A stretch of DNA of 64,000 nt from a bacterium (GCA_016719645.1 JADJYS010000004.1:124001-188000), one strand, 5' to 3'; positions 9,733-18,877 are shown, counted from the first letter of the stretch. The notes: generated from the letters alone by a model not told the origin. Made by a program: numbers and translations.

Positions 9733-10895
9733 GACGGCGCCTCCCCCAGGACTTCCAGGGCCCAGCGCGCGACCTCGCGGACCTCGGCGTCCGGGTCGCC
9801 GACGGCGACCGCGCGGATCGCCGGCAGCAGGTCGCGACGGCCGGTGTTGGCCGCGACGACCAGGGCGTTGCGCCGCATCCCCTCGGGATGGGCCCGCCAC
9901 AGCGGCGTGCGGCGGAAGCGTGCGCGGAAGGCGTCGGCGTCCATCCCGATCAGGTCGCCCAGGTCCACCTCCGCGTGCTCGGGCAGGGCCGCGTACTCGG
10001 GACGGGGCGGCTCGCCCGCGGGGCGGCGCAGGGCCTTGTGGTTCCAGGGGCAGACCTGCTGGCAGATGTCGCACCCGAACAGGTGGTCGCCCTGCAGGGG
10101 GCGCTGCGCGGCAGGGACGCGGCCCTGCCGCTCGATCGACCAGGTCGCCAGGCAGAGGTGCGCGTCCAACGCGAAGGGCGTGTCCAGGGCGCCGGTGGGG
10201 CAGCTGTCCTGGCACAGGCGGCAGTTGCCGCAGAGCGAGGCCATCCCGTCGGCGTCCGGCGACAGCCGGGCGGGCGGGCCGACCAGCGGGCGCGGCGCGT
10301 CGGCGAGGCCGGTCACGTCCAGCTCGAGCAGGGCCACCCCCAGGAACAGGCCCGAGCCCAGGCGCGGGTGGATCAGCAGCGTGTTCTTGCCGAAGAAGCC
10401 GAGACCCGCGAGCCAGGCGTGCTCGCGCTCCAGGAAGGGGCCGGCGTCCACGGCGTCCGCGGCGCGCAGGTCGGCCTCGGCGGCGATCACGCCCGTGCGG
10501 TGCAGCTCGCGGCGCAGCGTTGCGGTCGTGCGGCGGATGGCGCCGCGCAGCACGTCGTGGTAGTCGAGGCCGCGGGCGTAGCGCGCGACGCCCAGGATCC
10601 AGCCGTCGCCCTCCGCCTCGTCGCGCGCCGGCCAGCCGGCCGCGTAGCGCTGGCCGAAGACCAGCAGCGTGCGCGCCCACGGCCGCTCGCGGGTGGGGTC
10701 GGCGCGGTCTTGCGGCGCGCGCAGCAGGTAGTCGAGATCGCCGTGCTTCCCTGCCTCCAGCCAGTCGAACCAGGCGTCGGCGTGGGGCAGGCTGCGGGGC
10801 AGGCTCACCGCGCCGCAGAGGTCCAGCCCGTGGGCGCGGCAGGCCGGCGCGAGGATCTCGCGCAGGCGCAGGGCCGTGACCCGGGGGGCGTCCAC
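9729..10895 (-). CDS. queG: Epoxyqueuosine reductase QueG with C-terminal HEAT repeat
   Basis: 388 residues. It reduces epoxyqueuosine in tRNA to queuosine, using cobalamin and two 4Fe-4S clusters. Visible hallmarks are the catalytic Asp at 150 (AVDAGPFLER), FFGKNTLLIHPRLGS, the first cluster CGNCRLCQDSCPTGAL (Cys 222, 225, 228, 232) and the second FGCDICQQVCPWN (Cys 275, 278, 282). A HEAT-like segment (RRDLLPAIRAVAVGDPDAEVREVARWAL) closes the protein, as in many long QueG forms. The GTG start at 10895 is two bases after the stop of the flavin oxidoreductase, and the stop overlaps amrS, so the three genes form one transcription unit. With queF nearby, the organism evidently makes queuosine. 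Confidence 0.95.
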   Translation of the reverse strand: MDAPRVTALRLREILAPACRAHGLDLCGAVSLPRSLPHADAWFDWLEAGKHGDLDYLLRAPQDRADPTRERPWARTLLVFGQRYAAGWPARDEAEGDGWILGVARYARGLDYHDVLRGAIRRTTATLRRELHRTGVIAAEADLRAADAVDAGPFLEREHAWLAGLGFFGKNTLLIHPRLGSGLFLGVALLELDVTGLADAPRPLVGPPARLSPDADGMASLCGNCRLCQDSCPTGALDTPFALDAHLCLATWSIERQGRVPAAQRPLQGDHLFGCDICQQVCPWNHKALRRPAGEPPRPEYAALPEHAEVDLGDLIGMDADAFRARFRRTPLWRAHPEGMRRNALVVAANTGRRDLLPAIRAVAVGDPDAEVREVARWALEVLGEAPS

Positions 10896-10897
10896 GT

Positions 10898-11842
10898 TCA
10901 GCCTCCGAACCTGGCCGCCGCCGCGTCGTACTGCGCGAGCAGCCGGGCCACGAGTTCCGCGACGCCGGGCACGTCGTCGATCAGGCCGGCGACCTGGCCG
11001 ATCTCCAGCTCGCCCTCTTCGAGGTCGCCCTCGCCCATGCCGCGGCGGGCGCGCCCCTCGCCCAGCAAGGCCGCCAGCTCCTCGCGCGCGGCGCCGCGCG
11101 CCTCCAGCTCCTCGACGCGCTCGCGGAACGGGTTGCGCAGCAGGCGCACCGGCACGTGCTTCTTCAGGACCAGGCGCGTGTCGTCGCCGTCGACCACGGC
11201 CTGCTTGAAGGCGTCGTGGCCGGCGGACTCCCGGGTGACGGCGAAGCGCGAGCCGATCTGCACGCCGGCGGCGCCGAGGGCGAACATCGCGGCGATCTGG
11301 GCGCCGGTGGCGATCCCGCCGGCGGCGATCACCGGGATGCCGACCGCGCGCACGCAGGCCGGCACCAGCACCAGGGTCGTCAGCTCGTCGCGGCCGTTGT
11401 GGCCGCCGGCCTCGAAGCCCTCGCAGACCACGGCGTCGCAGCCCGCGTCCTCGCACTTGCGGGCCAGGGCCGCGGTCGCCACCACGTGGACGAAGACGGC
11501 GCCGGCCGCCCTGATCCGCGACGCCACGCGGACCGGCGAGCCCGCCGAGGTGACCAGGACGCCCACGCCCTCCTCGAGCGCGAGGTCGAGGCTCTCGTGC
11601 GCGTGCTTGTCGATCAGCGGGATGTTGACCCCGACGGGTCGCGAGGTCAGCGCGCGGGCGGCGCGGATCTCGGCGCGCAGGTCGTCCGGGCGGCGGCCGC
11701 CGGCGCCGATCAGGCCCAGGCAGCCGGCCTCGGCCGCGGCGGCGGCCAGGCGCGCGCCGCTGTTGTAGACCATGCCGGCCTGGACGATCGGGTGTTCGGT
11801 GCCGAAGAGGGTCGCGACGTTGGGAACCGGCCAGCGGGGCAT
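10898..11842 (-). CDS. NAD(P)H-dependent flavin oxidoreductase (nitronate monooxygenase / FabK-like)
   Basis: A TIM-barrel FMN enzyme of about 314 residues. Seen: N-terminal TEHPIVQAGM, GLIGAG, GFEAGGHNGRDEL with the family's active-site His, and the phosphate-binding PVIAAGGIATG plus GAAGVQIGSRFAVTRES. These features are shared by nitronate monooxygenases and enoyl-ACP reductase II (FabK), and sequence alone does not separate them here; nitronate oxidation is the usual default. The ATG at 11842 is chosen over the ATG at 11848 because AGGAG ends directly at the upstream ATG and sits 6 nt before the second. It is the first gene of the queG-amrS operon, downstream of an AT-rich divergent intergenic region. 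Confidence 0.85.
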   Translation of the reverse strand: MPRWPVPNVATLFGTEHPIVQAGMVYNSGARLAAAAAEAGCLGLIGAGGRRPDDLRAEIRAARALTSRPVGVNIPLIDKHAHESLDLALEEGVGVLVTSAGSPVRVASRIRAAGAVFVHVVATAALARKCEDAGCDAVVCEGFEAGGHNGRDELTTLVLVPACVRAVGIPVIAAGGIATGAQIAAMFALGAAGVQIGSRFAVTRESAGHDAFKQAVVDGDDTRLVLKKHVPVRLLRNPFRERVEELEARGAAREELAALLGEGRARRGMGEGDLEEGELEIGQVAGLIDDVPGVAELVARLLAQYDAAAARFGG

Positions 11843-11848
11843 GTCCAT

Positions 11849-12041
11849 CTCCTGACTGATCGCTGAACTCGTTATTAATCAGGACACTAGCACATCCGCG
11901 ACCCCGATGCACCGTCTCGACTATAGTTGTTATATTTATAATATTCGATTATCATTGACTTATATACCACCATCATAGTATGCATTGCTTGCCCCTGAGA
12001 GTCCCGACCCGTCGGCAGGCACTCCGGACCGGAGGTTCGAC
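11849..12041. promoter_or_regulatory. AT-rich divergent intergenic region
   Basis: This 193-nt gap separates the flavin oxidoreductase (minus) from the multiheme gene (plus). Its middle (about 11915-11980) is conspicuously AT-rich against the GC-rich surroundings, with several TATAAT-like strings. A TTGACT with a TAGTAT 15 nt downstream faces the multiheme gene, but the spacer is short. Probably both promoters lie here; no operator symmetry was recognised. Confidence 0.45.
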
Positions 12042-13538
12042 ATGACCCAGTTCCATGCCGGGAAGAGATCGCCCGTCACCCTGGCCCTGGCCATCCTGCT
12101 GCTCGCCGCGGCGGCCCCGCCCGCCGGCGCCGCCGTCACCGGCGACACGGTCGTGCTGAGCTGGAACGATCTGGGCATGCACTGCATGAACCGCCTGCAC
12201 GCCGTGCTGTCGGTGCTGCCGCCCTACAACAACCTGATCGCCCAGGTCGTGCACCGGGGCGACGCCGCCAACCTGCCGCAGCTGGTGACCACGGGCGTGA
12301 CGCTCGAGTACTCGGTGCCCGGGAACACCTACTCGGTGGGCAAGACGGACTTCTGGACCTACGACCAGGCCCTGTTCGGCGTCGACCTGCCGCCGAACGT
12401 GGGGCTGACCGGCAAGGGCCTCACCGGCGTCTTCGACCCCGCGGGCGACCACTTCAAGGCCGAGGGCATCCCGGTCACGCCGTACACGGACGCGGCGCCG
12501 ACGGTCGAGTCCCCCTACCAGAACGCCCTGGTGATCGCGCGCGACCTGCAGGGCGCGGAGCTGGCGCGCAGCCGGCCGGTGATCCCGGTCTCGACCGAGA
12601 TCACCTGCGTCACCTCGGGCTGCCACAGCAGCGAGCAGGCGATCCTCAACGCCCACGAGCGCGAAGAGGGCTTCGACCCGAACGCGCGGCCGGTGCTGTG
12701 CGCCGGCTGCCACGCCAGCCCGGCGCTGGGCACCGTCGGCATCGCGGAGGCCGGCTACCTCTCCTTCCGCATCCACGACCAGCACCAGTTCCTCGACGAG
12801 GAGATGCCCGGCCCCGCGGGCTGCAACATGTGCCACCCCGGCCCGCAGACCCAGTGCCTGCGCGGGACCATGGCCACCGACTTCGGCATGGTCTGCCAGG
12901 ACTGCCACGGCGACCTGCAGCAGGTCGCCGGCTCGATCGAGCACCAGGGGCGCATCCCCTGGCTGAACGAGCCCGCCTGCCGCACCTGCCACACCGCCCA
13001 GTACGGAGAGCCGGTGGGCCAGCTCTACCGCTTCAGCACCGGGCACGGCGGGCTGATGTGCTCCGCCTGCCACGGCTCCCCCCACGCCATCTTCCCGAGC
13101 CGCGAGGCCGCGGACAACGTGAACAACATCGACCTGCAGGGCCACGCGGGCACGCTGCGCGACTGCACCGTCTGCCACGGCGTGGTGCCGGCCGGCCCCG
13201 GCCCGCACGGCTACCACCCCGGCACCACCGGCGTGGTCGACCTGCAGCTGGACACGGGCGCGGGACGCCTGGAGATCTACCCGTCGCCGCTGCGGCGGGG
13301 CGCTTCGGCGACCATCATGGCGCGCGGCGCTCGCGGCGAGGCGGGCCGACTGCTGGTCTTCGACGCGCGGGGCCACACGATCCGGCTGCTGCAGGCCACG
13401 GCCGGCTCCGACGGGACCGTCACGGCCAGCTGGGACGGGCGCGACGGGCGCGGCCAGGACGTGGCCGACGGCGTCTACCTGCTGAAGTGGGACGACGGGG
13501 AGCGCACGGCCAGCGGCAAAGTCGTCTACCTGCGCTGA
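12042..13538 (+). CDS. Secreted multiheme c-type cytochrome-like protein with FlgD-like C-terminal module
   Basis: 498 residues. A Sec signal (residues 1-30, LALAILLLAAAAPPAGAA) is followed by a conserved LSWNDLGMHCMN segment and a ~130-residue heme-free part. Then come heme-binding motifs at Cys 220, 261, 285, 313, 340 and 375 (six CXXCH) plus an unusual CX4CH at 189-195. Residues ~400-498 form a FlgD-like module (LRRGASATI ... WDGRDGRGQDVADGVYLLKW), suggesting export to and retention at the cell surface. Inferred role: periplasmic or extracellular electron transfer; redox partners are not encoded nearby. The ATG at 12042 is preceded by GGAGG with 6-nt spacing. The gene is monocistronic and followed by a strong terminator. 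Confidence 0.88.
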   Translation: MTQFHAGKRSPVTLALAILLLAAAAPPAGAAVTGDTVVLSWNDLGMHCMNRLHAVLSVLPPYNNLIAQVVHRGDAANLPQLVTTGVTLEYSVPGNTYSVGKTDFWTYDQALFGVDLPPNVGLTGKGLTGVFDPAGDHFKAEGIPVTPYTDAAPTVESPYQNALVIARDLQGAELARSRPVIPVSTEITCVTSGCHSSEQAILNAHEREEGFDPNARPVLCAGCHASPALGTVGIAEAGYLSFRIHDQHQFLDEEMPGPAGCNMCHPGPQTQCLRGTMATDFGMVCQDCHGDLQQVAGSIEHQGRIPWLNEPACRTCHTAQYGEPVGQLYRFSTGHGGLMCSACHGSPHAIFPSREAADNVNNIDLQGHAGTLRDCTVCHGVVPAGPGPHGYHPGTTGVVDLQLDTGAGRLEIYPSPLRRGASATIMARGARGEAGRLLVFDARGHTIRLLQATAGSDGTVTASWDGRDGRGQDVADGVYLLKWDDGERTASGKVVYLR

Positions 13539-13560
13539 CCTGCGGCTGGACGATCGCAGG

Positions 13561-13591
13561 AGCCCCGCCCCGCTCCGGGGGGCGGGGCTTT
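13561..13591. terminator. Bidirectional rho-independent terminator
   Basis: A 10-bp perfect stem (AGCCCCGCCC at 13561-13570 with GGGCGGGGCT at 13580-13589) followed by TTTCT on the plus strand. It lies between the convergent multiheme gene and the DUF190 gene and could serve both. Confidence 0.75.
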
Positions 13592-13600
13592 CTCTGGGGT

Positions 13601-13945
13601 TCAGGCAGGGTGATCGGCGGACGGGGCGGCGACGATGCGCACCTGTTCGAGCGTGATCAGCCCGCCGCCCGCCATCTCCCGGATCTGCGGCAGCAGGCGC
13701 TCGATCTTCTCGGCGACATCGACGATCTCGACCACCACCGGCAGGTCGGCGCTGAAGCGCTCGATGCCCGCCTTGTGCAGGCGGTGCCGGGCGCCGAAGC
13801 CCGCGATGCCCCGCAGGACGGTGGCGCCGGCCAGCCCTTCCTTCAGGCAGAGCCGGACGATGGCCTCGTGCACGAGCTTGCCTTCGTGCTTGGCGCCCTC
13901 GTCCACGTAGATCCGCAGCAGCTGGCCCGGCACTTCGGGAATCAC
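13601..13945 (-). CDS. DUF190 (PII-like) protein
   Basis: 114 residues with the DUF190 pattern: LRIYVDEGAKHEGKLVHEAIVRLCLKEGLAGATVLRGIAGFG, then LPVVVEIVDVAEKIERLLP and a short C-terminal strand. The fold is related to PII signalling proteins. DUF190 genes are commonly found beside crcB fluoride channels, and crcB is indeed upstream in the same minus-strand run, separated here by a PLP enzyme that ends only 10 nt before this gene. Inferred role: regulator or accessory of fluoride efflux. A ligand is not deducible from sequence. Confidence 0.85.
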   Translation of the reverse strand: MIPEVPGQLLRIYVDEGAKHEGKLVHEAIVRLCLKEGLAGATVLRGIAGFGARHRLHKAGIERFSADLPVVVEIVDVAEKIERLLPQIREMAGGGLITLEQVRIVAAPSADHPA

Positions 13946-13955
13946 GGCCCCTCCT

Positions 13956-15658
13956 TCAGTCGACCGGCGCGGGATCGCCGGGCAGCGGGAACCAGCGCAG
14001 CTGTTCGGCGTCGGGCGTCAGCGCGACCGCCGCGCCGGACGGCGCCGGCTCGGCGGCCGCCGCGGCGAACAGGCGCCGCGCCTCCTGCAGGTAGTCGGCG
14101 TAGGCGCTCTCGGGCGCGGTGAGCCGGCGCGACGGGTACGACAGCTTGCCGTCGGCGTAGCTCAGGTCGTCCAGGCTCAGCCCCGCGAAGGGGCGGCGCC
14201 CGCGGTGCCGCCACAGGCCGGTCTCCAGCTGGAACTCGTAGTGCGGCAGCAGCCGCCAGCCCTGGTCCGCGATCAGGCGCACGGCCTCCAGCAGGTAGGC
14301 GAACACGGCCTCGCTGATGAAGTAGTTGAAGTTGACCCGCACCCAGCCCGGCTTGATCCCCTCGGAACCGTGCAGGATCGCCGCCTGGAACTGCAGGGAG
14401 CGCTCCCGGTCGATGCCCAGCAGGCGGTGGCCGTAGGGGCCGGCGCACGAGCAGCCGCCGCGGGCCTGGATGCCGAACAGGTCGTTCAGCAGCGCGACCA
14501 CGAAGTTGTGGTGCAGGTAGCGGCTGCCGTGGCGGACCATGAACGAGACGATCGACAGCCGCTCCGCCTGCAGGTTGCCCAGGATCTGCAGGCGCGGGTC
14601 GGCCGACCAGGCGGCGATGGCCCGCCGCACGAAGTCCGCCTCGCGCCGCTCGATGCTCCGCGCGCCCACGGCCTGCTTCAGGCCGAAGACCAGGCCCGCG
14701 CGGATGGCCTCGACGATCGCCGGGGTGCCGCCCTCCTCGCGCGCCGTGGGGTCGACGAGGTAGTCGTGCCGGTCGGCGCCGACGTAGGCCACCGTGCCGC
14801 CGCCGGGCACCGTCGGCACGCGGTTGGTCAGCAGGCTGCGCTTGACCACCAGCACGCCGGGGGTGCCCGGCCCGCCGATGAACTTGTGGGGCGACAGGAA
14901 GATCGCGTCCTTGTGCGCCGCGGGGCCGTGCTCCGGGCCCGGATTCATCTCGATGCTCACGTACGGCGCCGCGGCGGCGAAGTCCCAGAAGGCGAGCGCG
15001 CCGTGCTCGTGCAGCAGCCGCGAGACCTCGGCGGTGTCCGAGACGATCCCGGTGACGTTGCTGGCGGCCGAGAAGCTGCCGATCAGCAGGCGCCGCGACG
15101 CCCGGCGCACGCTTCCAGCGCGGCCCGCAGCGCCTCGAGGTCGATGCGGCCGTTCTCGTCCTCGGGGATGGTCACCACCTCGGCGATGGACTCGCGCCAG
15201 GGCAGCTCGTTGCTGTGGTGCTCGTAGGGCCCGATGAAGACCACCGGCCGGTCCTGCGGCGGGAGGTGCGAGGAGAGGCCGTAGCGCGCGTCGAGGTCGG
15301 CGGGCAGGCGCAGGTTCAGGATCTCGACCAGCTTGTTGATGGCGCCGGTGGCGCCCGCGCCGCAGAAGATCACCGCGTCGCGCTCGTCGCCGCCGCAGGC
15401 CTCCAGGATCAGGCGCCGCGCGTCCTCGCGGAAGTGCGAGGTCTGCTGGCCGGTCGCCGAGCTCTCGGTGTGGGTGTTGGCGTAGAGCGGCAGGACCTCG
15501 TCGGCGATGAAGTCCTCGATGAACTTCAGCGAGCGCCCCGACGCGGTGTAGTCCGCGTAGGTGATCCGGCGCAGGCCGTAGGGGCCCTCGACGGCGCGGT
15601 CGGCGCCGATGACGTTGTCGCGGATGGTCTCGATGAGGCGGGCGGTGCTGGGGTCCAA
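13956..15658 (-). CDS. Class V aminotransferase-fold PLP enzyme (cysteine desulfurase-like); one frameshift
   Basis: About 567 residues once a one-base loss near 15105 is repaired (upstream frame ends ACAGRRGAC; downstream resumes RRLLIGSFSA). It has a fold-type I PLP core: GYEHHSN-like segment GPYEHHSNELPW, AFWDFAAAAPYVSIEM, and the PLP lysine in LSPHKFIGGPGTPGVLV. A Cys-rich loop RGGCSCAGPYGH lies where cysteine desulfurases carry their active-site Cys. The length exceeds IscS/SufS by ~150 residues through a long C-terminal extension. TTG at 15658 is the likely start, with AAAGAGG upstream. It sits between crcB and DUF190. Sulfur mobilisation or a related beta-elimination is inferred; the actual substrate is unknown. 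Confidence 0.78.
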
Positions 15659-15737
15659 GGGGGAAACCTCTTTCGGCGTGACGGCGGTGTCTGCGGATTG
15701 TAGGACCCGGCCGCGGCCTCGACAAGCGCCGAGCGGG

Positions 15738-16127
15738 TCAGGAGGATCCCGGCCCCGCCAACGACGCCAGCGCCGCCCCCGCCCAGGCCGCCCCCAGCCC
15801 CAGCACCACCGACAGCGCGATGTTCAGCGCCGCCCGCAGCTCGCCGCCCTCGCGGGCCAGGGCCAGGGTCTCGTTGGCGAAGGTGCTGAAGGTGGTGAAG
15901 GCGCCCAAAAATCCGATCAGCAGGGCGGCGCGCGTGGTCGGGCCCACGGGCCAGCGGTCCAGCAGCAGCGCGGCCAACAGGCCGGCCAGGAAGCAGCCCA
16001 GCGTGTTGACCACCAGCGTGCCGCCGGGGAACGAGGGCGGGAACCAGCGCTGGGCGACCCCCGACAGGCCGTAGCGGGCGACGGCGCCCAGGGCGCCGGC
16101 CGCGGCGATGGCCAGCAGGCGCGTCAC
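15738..16127 (-). CDS. crcB: Fluoride efflux channel CrcB/Fluc
   Basis: 129 residues with four membrane helices, the size of a Fluc monomer; these proteins act as antiparallel dimers that let fluoride leave the cell. Diagnostic segments are GALGAVARYGLS in TM1, GTLVVNTLGCFLAG with the pore-lining Asn, and GFLGAFTTFSTFANETL, which includes the phenylalanine-rich pore motif. The GTG at 16127 overlaps the stop of the upstream MFS gene (GTGA). No fluoride riboswitch was recognised upstream, consistent with its position inside an operon. Confidence 0.93.
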   Translation of the reverse strand: MTRLLAIAAAGALGAVARYGLSGVAQRWFPPSFPGGTLVVNTLGCFLAGLLAALLLDRWPVGPTTRAALLIGFLGAFTTFSTFANETLALAREGGELRAALNIALSVVLGLGAAWAGAALASLAGPGSS

Positions 16128-17329
16128 GGCGCGACTCCGGCGGTGGTCGGCGGCGGCGGCAATGACGGAGCCTTGGGCACCCGGATGCGCAGGCAGACGA
16201 AGAAGCCCGCCACGGCGATCGCGCCGGCCAGCAGGAACACCCACTGGAAGCCGAAGCGCTCCCAGATCCAGCCCGAGAGGATCGGCAGGCTCATGGCCAC
16301 CACGTGGTCGATGGTGATGCCCAGGGCGATGGTCGGGGTGATGTCGGCGGGGTCCTCGGCGATCTTCTTGAGGTAGGTGGTGCGCGCCACGCGCAGGGCG
16401 AACAGCACGCTGTCCAGGACGTAGGCCGCGTACAGCAGCTTCACGTCGCCGGCGAAGGCGTACACCAGGCAGACGCCCAGCAGCAGCAGCTCGTCGGCCG
16501 CCAGCACGGTCCGCTCTCCCAGCCAGTCGATGACGTCGCCCAGCAGCGGGCGCAGCACGATGCCCAGGGCCGCGGCGATCACGTACAGCATGGCGATGGT
16601 CTCGACCGGGACGCCGTGCCGGCTGACCAGCACCCAGCCGCCGAAGGCCAGGAAGATCTGCTTGCGCACCCCGAACAGGGCGCTGATGGCGTAGAACAGG
16701 TGGTAGCGCCGCTTGTAGACCAGCCGCCGCGAGCGCGAGCCGGTGCGGCCGATCTGCAGCCGCAGGTAGAACCAGCCCGCGGCCGCCGCGCAGACCGCGG
16801 CCAGGCCGTAGAACAGGTCGTAGCGGTCGCCCATCTGCCGCGCGATGAGCCAGACGCCGGCCACGCCGATGATCGTGCCGAGGTTGCGGGCGCCGCCCAG
16901 CTGGCCGAGGCGGCGCCCCTCGTTGCCGCTGCGGGCCAGGGTCAGGCCCAGCGGGCCCTCCACGGCGAAGATGATGTGGTCGCCGAGGCTCCAGATCATC
17001 AGGAACGCGACCAGGGGCAGGGTCCCGTGCGCGAGCAGCCCGAGGCCGAGCGCGCCGCCCGCGGTCAGGATCATCGCGGCGGCGGCCATGCGCGCCTCGC
17101 ACATGTAGGTCAGCAGCGCGGCCGAGATGAACATGATCAGGAAGCCCGGCAGCTCGCGCGGCAGCTCGATCCAGCCGCGCGCCCCGGCGTCCAGGGCGTG
17201 GACGTCGCTGAGGTAGTTGTTGAACGTGGACTGGAAGACGCCGGCCGCCGCCCCGAAGCAGAGCGTGGCCAGCAGCATGCGGCGGAAGTCCGGACCGATC
17301 CGGGAGAGATCGAGCCCGGGCAGGCGCAT
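16124..17329 (-). CDS. Major facilitator superfamily transporter
   Basis: 401 residues and about twelve hydrophobic segments, starting MRLPGLDLSRIGPDFRRMLLATLCFGAAAG. The loop after TM4 (RSGNEGRRLGQLGGARN) and a basic central loop (GSRSRRLVYKRRYHL) are typical of MFS proteins. No substrate-specific motif is recognised. Its start codon shares one base with the guaB stop (TGATG), and its stop overlaps crcB, so it is part of the purine-salvage/fluoride transcription unit. Confidence 0.82.
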   Translation of the reverse strand: MRLPGLDLSRIGPDFRRMLLATLCFGAAAGVFQSTFNNYLSDVHALDAGARGWIELPRELPGFLIMFISAALLTYMCEARMAAAAMILTAGGALGLGLLAHGTLPLVAFLMIWSLGDHIIFAVEGPLGLTLARSGNEGRRLGQLGGARNLGTIIGVAGVWLIARQMGDRYDLFYGLAAVCAAAAGWFYLRLQIGRTGSRSRRLVYKRRYHLFYAISALFGVRKQIFLAFGGWVLVSRHGVPVETIAMLYVIAAALGIVLRPLLGDVIDWLGERTVLAADELLLLGVCLVYAFAGDVKLLYAAYVLDSVLFALRVARTTYLKKIAEDPADITPTIALGITIDHVVAMSLPILSGWIWERFGFQWVFLLAGAIAVAGFFVCLRIRVPKAPSLPPPPTTAGVAP

Positions 17330-18837
17330 CAGACGCGCGTCCCGTAGTTCGGGGCTTCCTTGGTGATCAGCACGTCGTGGGGGTGGCTCTCGCGCAGGCC
17401 GGCGGCGGTGACGCGCACGAAGCGGCCCTCGCGCTGCAGGTCGGCGATGGTGCGGGTGCCGCAGTAGCCCATGCCGCTGCGCAGGCCGCCCACGATCTGG
17501 TAGAAGATGTCCTGCAGGTGGCCCTTGTAGGGCACCCGGCCCTCGATGCCCTCGGGCACGAGCTTGTCGGCCTCGGTCACCGTGTCCTGGAAGTAGCGGT
17601 CCTTGCTGCCCTGCTGCATGGCCGCCACCGAGCCCATGCCGCGGTAGCTCTTGTAGACGCGGCCCTCGAACAGGATCTTCTCGCCCGGCGCCTCCTCGGT
17701 GCCGGCGAAGAGCGAGCCGAGCATGACGGTGTCGGCGCCGGCGGCGATGGCCTTGACCACGTCGCCGGAGTACTTGATGCCGCCGTCGGAGACCACCGGC
17801 ACGCCGTGCGGCCGGGCGGCGCGCACCACGTCCAGCAGCGCGGTGATCTGGGGCACGCCCACGCCCGACACGACGCGCGTGGTGCAGATCGAGCCGGGGC
17901 CGATGCCCACCTTCAGGGCGTCGGCGCCGGCCTCGATCAGGGCCAGGGCCGCCTCGCCGGTGGCGATGTTGCCGGCCAGCACCTGCTGGCCCGGGTGGCG
18001 CCGCTTCACCTCGCGGACCGCCTCGATCACGTTGCGCGAGTGCCCGTGGGCGGTGTCGACGACCAGCAGGTCGACGCCGGCCTCGACCAGCAGGTCGATG
18101 CGCTCGCGCCCGGCCTCGCCGATGCTCACGGCCGCGCCGCAGAGCAGCCGCCCGCGGTCGTCCTTGCTGGCCCGCGGGTAGTCGAGCTTCTTCTGGATGT
18201 CCTTGACCGTGATCAGGCCGCAGAGGTTGCCGGCCTGGTCGACCACGGGCAGCTTCTCGATGCGGTGGGCGTGCAGCTTCACCGCCGCCTGCTCGAGCGT
18301 CGTGCCCTCGGGCACGGTCACCAGGTTCTCGCTGGTCATGACCTCGCGCACCAGGCGGCTCGTGTCGCGCACGAAGCGCAGGTCGCGGTTGGTCAGGATG
18401 CCCACGAGCCGGCGCCCCTCGGTGATCGGCACGCCCGAGATGCTGTAGCGGGCCATCTGGGCCAGCGCCTCGGCGATGGTGCGGTCGGGGCCCATGGTGA
18501 TCGGGTCGGTGATCATGCCCGACTCGCTGCGCTTGACGCGCTGGACGTGGTCGGCCTGGTCGTGGGGGCTGAGGTTCTTGTGGATGACGCCGATGCCGCC
18601 CTGGCGCGCCATGGCCATGGCCAGATGGCACTCGGTGACGGTGTCCATGGCCGCGGAGATCAGGGGCGCGTTGAGCGACAGGCCGCGGGTCAGCCGGGTG
18701 CGGGTGTCGACGTCGCGGGGGATGACTTCGGAGTAGCCGGGGACCAGCAGGACGTCGTCGAAGGTCAGGGCCTCCGGGAACCGGTGGTTCCCGACGGGGC
18801 CGGACCCCTCGGCCGGCGGAATCGGTCGCTCGCTCAT
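17329..18837 (-). CDS. guaB: Inosine-5'-monophosphate dehydrogenase
   Basis: 502 residues. It oxidises IMP to XMP with NAD+, the first committed step to GMP. Seen: N-terminal ALTFDDVLLVPGYSEV, two CBS modules (about residues 110-225: TIAEALAQMARYSISGVPIT, LEQAAVKLHAHRIEKLPVVD), catalytic loop GIGPGSICTTRVVSGVGVPQ with the active-site Cys, phosphate-binding VVSDGGIKYSGDVVKAIAAGADTVMLGS, and the flap YRGMGS. All expected elements are intact. It lies between hpt and the MFS gene in one minus-strand unit. Confidence 0.98.
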   Translation of the reverse strand: MSERPIPPAEGSGPVGNHRFPEALTFDDVLLVPGYSEVIPRDVDTRTRLTRGLSLNAPLISAAMDTVTECHLAMAMARQGGIGVIHKNLSPHDQADHVQRVKRSESGMITDPITMGPDRTIAEALAQMARYSISGVPITEGRRLVGILTNRDLRFVRDTSRLVREVMTSENLVTVPEGTTLEQAAVKLHAHRIEKLPVVDQAGNLCGLITVKDIQKKLDYPRASKDDRGRLLCGAAVSIGEAGRERIDLLVEAGVDLLVVDTAHGHSRNVIEAVREVKRRHPGQQVLAGNIATGEAALALIEAGADALKVGIGPGSICTTRVVSGVGVPQITALLDVVRAARPHGVPVVSDGGIKYSGDVVKAIAAGADTVMLGSLFAGTEEAPGEKILFEGRVYKSYRGMGSVAAMQQGSKDRYFQDTVTEADKLVPEGIEGRVPYKGHLQDIFYQIVGGLRSGMGYCGTRTIADLQREGRFVRVTAAGLRESHPHDVLITKEAPNYGTRV

Positions 18838-18877
18838 GATGGCCCCCGGTGGATGCGCCGCCGTCCCGACCTCGGGG

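Noticed and set aside
7744..10680. A single ~978-codon minus-strand frame fusing QueG-antisense, AmrS and cytolysin-antisense sequence
   Set aside because: Only 8866-9732 shows AmrS similarity. The rest is antisense to clear genes; treated as a missing stop, not a fusion protein.
11915..11980. AT-rich segment as a possible attachment site or IS remnant
   Set aside because: No flanking direct repeats, integrase or transposase sequence; AT-richness is adequately explained by divergent promoters.
15083..15088. In-frame TGC-TGA in the PLP enzyme considered as a selenocysteine codon
   Set aside because: The frame after TGA is not the conserved one; similarity resumes one base out of register, so it is a frameshift, and no SECIS-like hairpin is evident.
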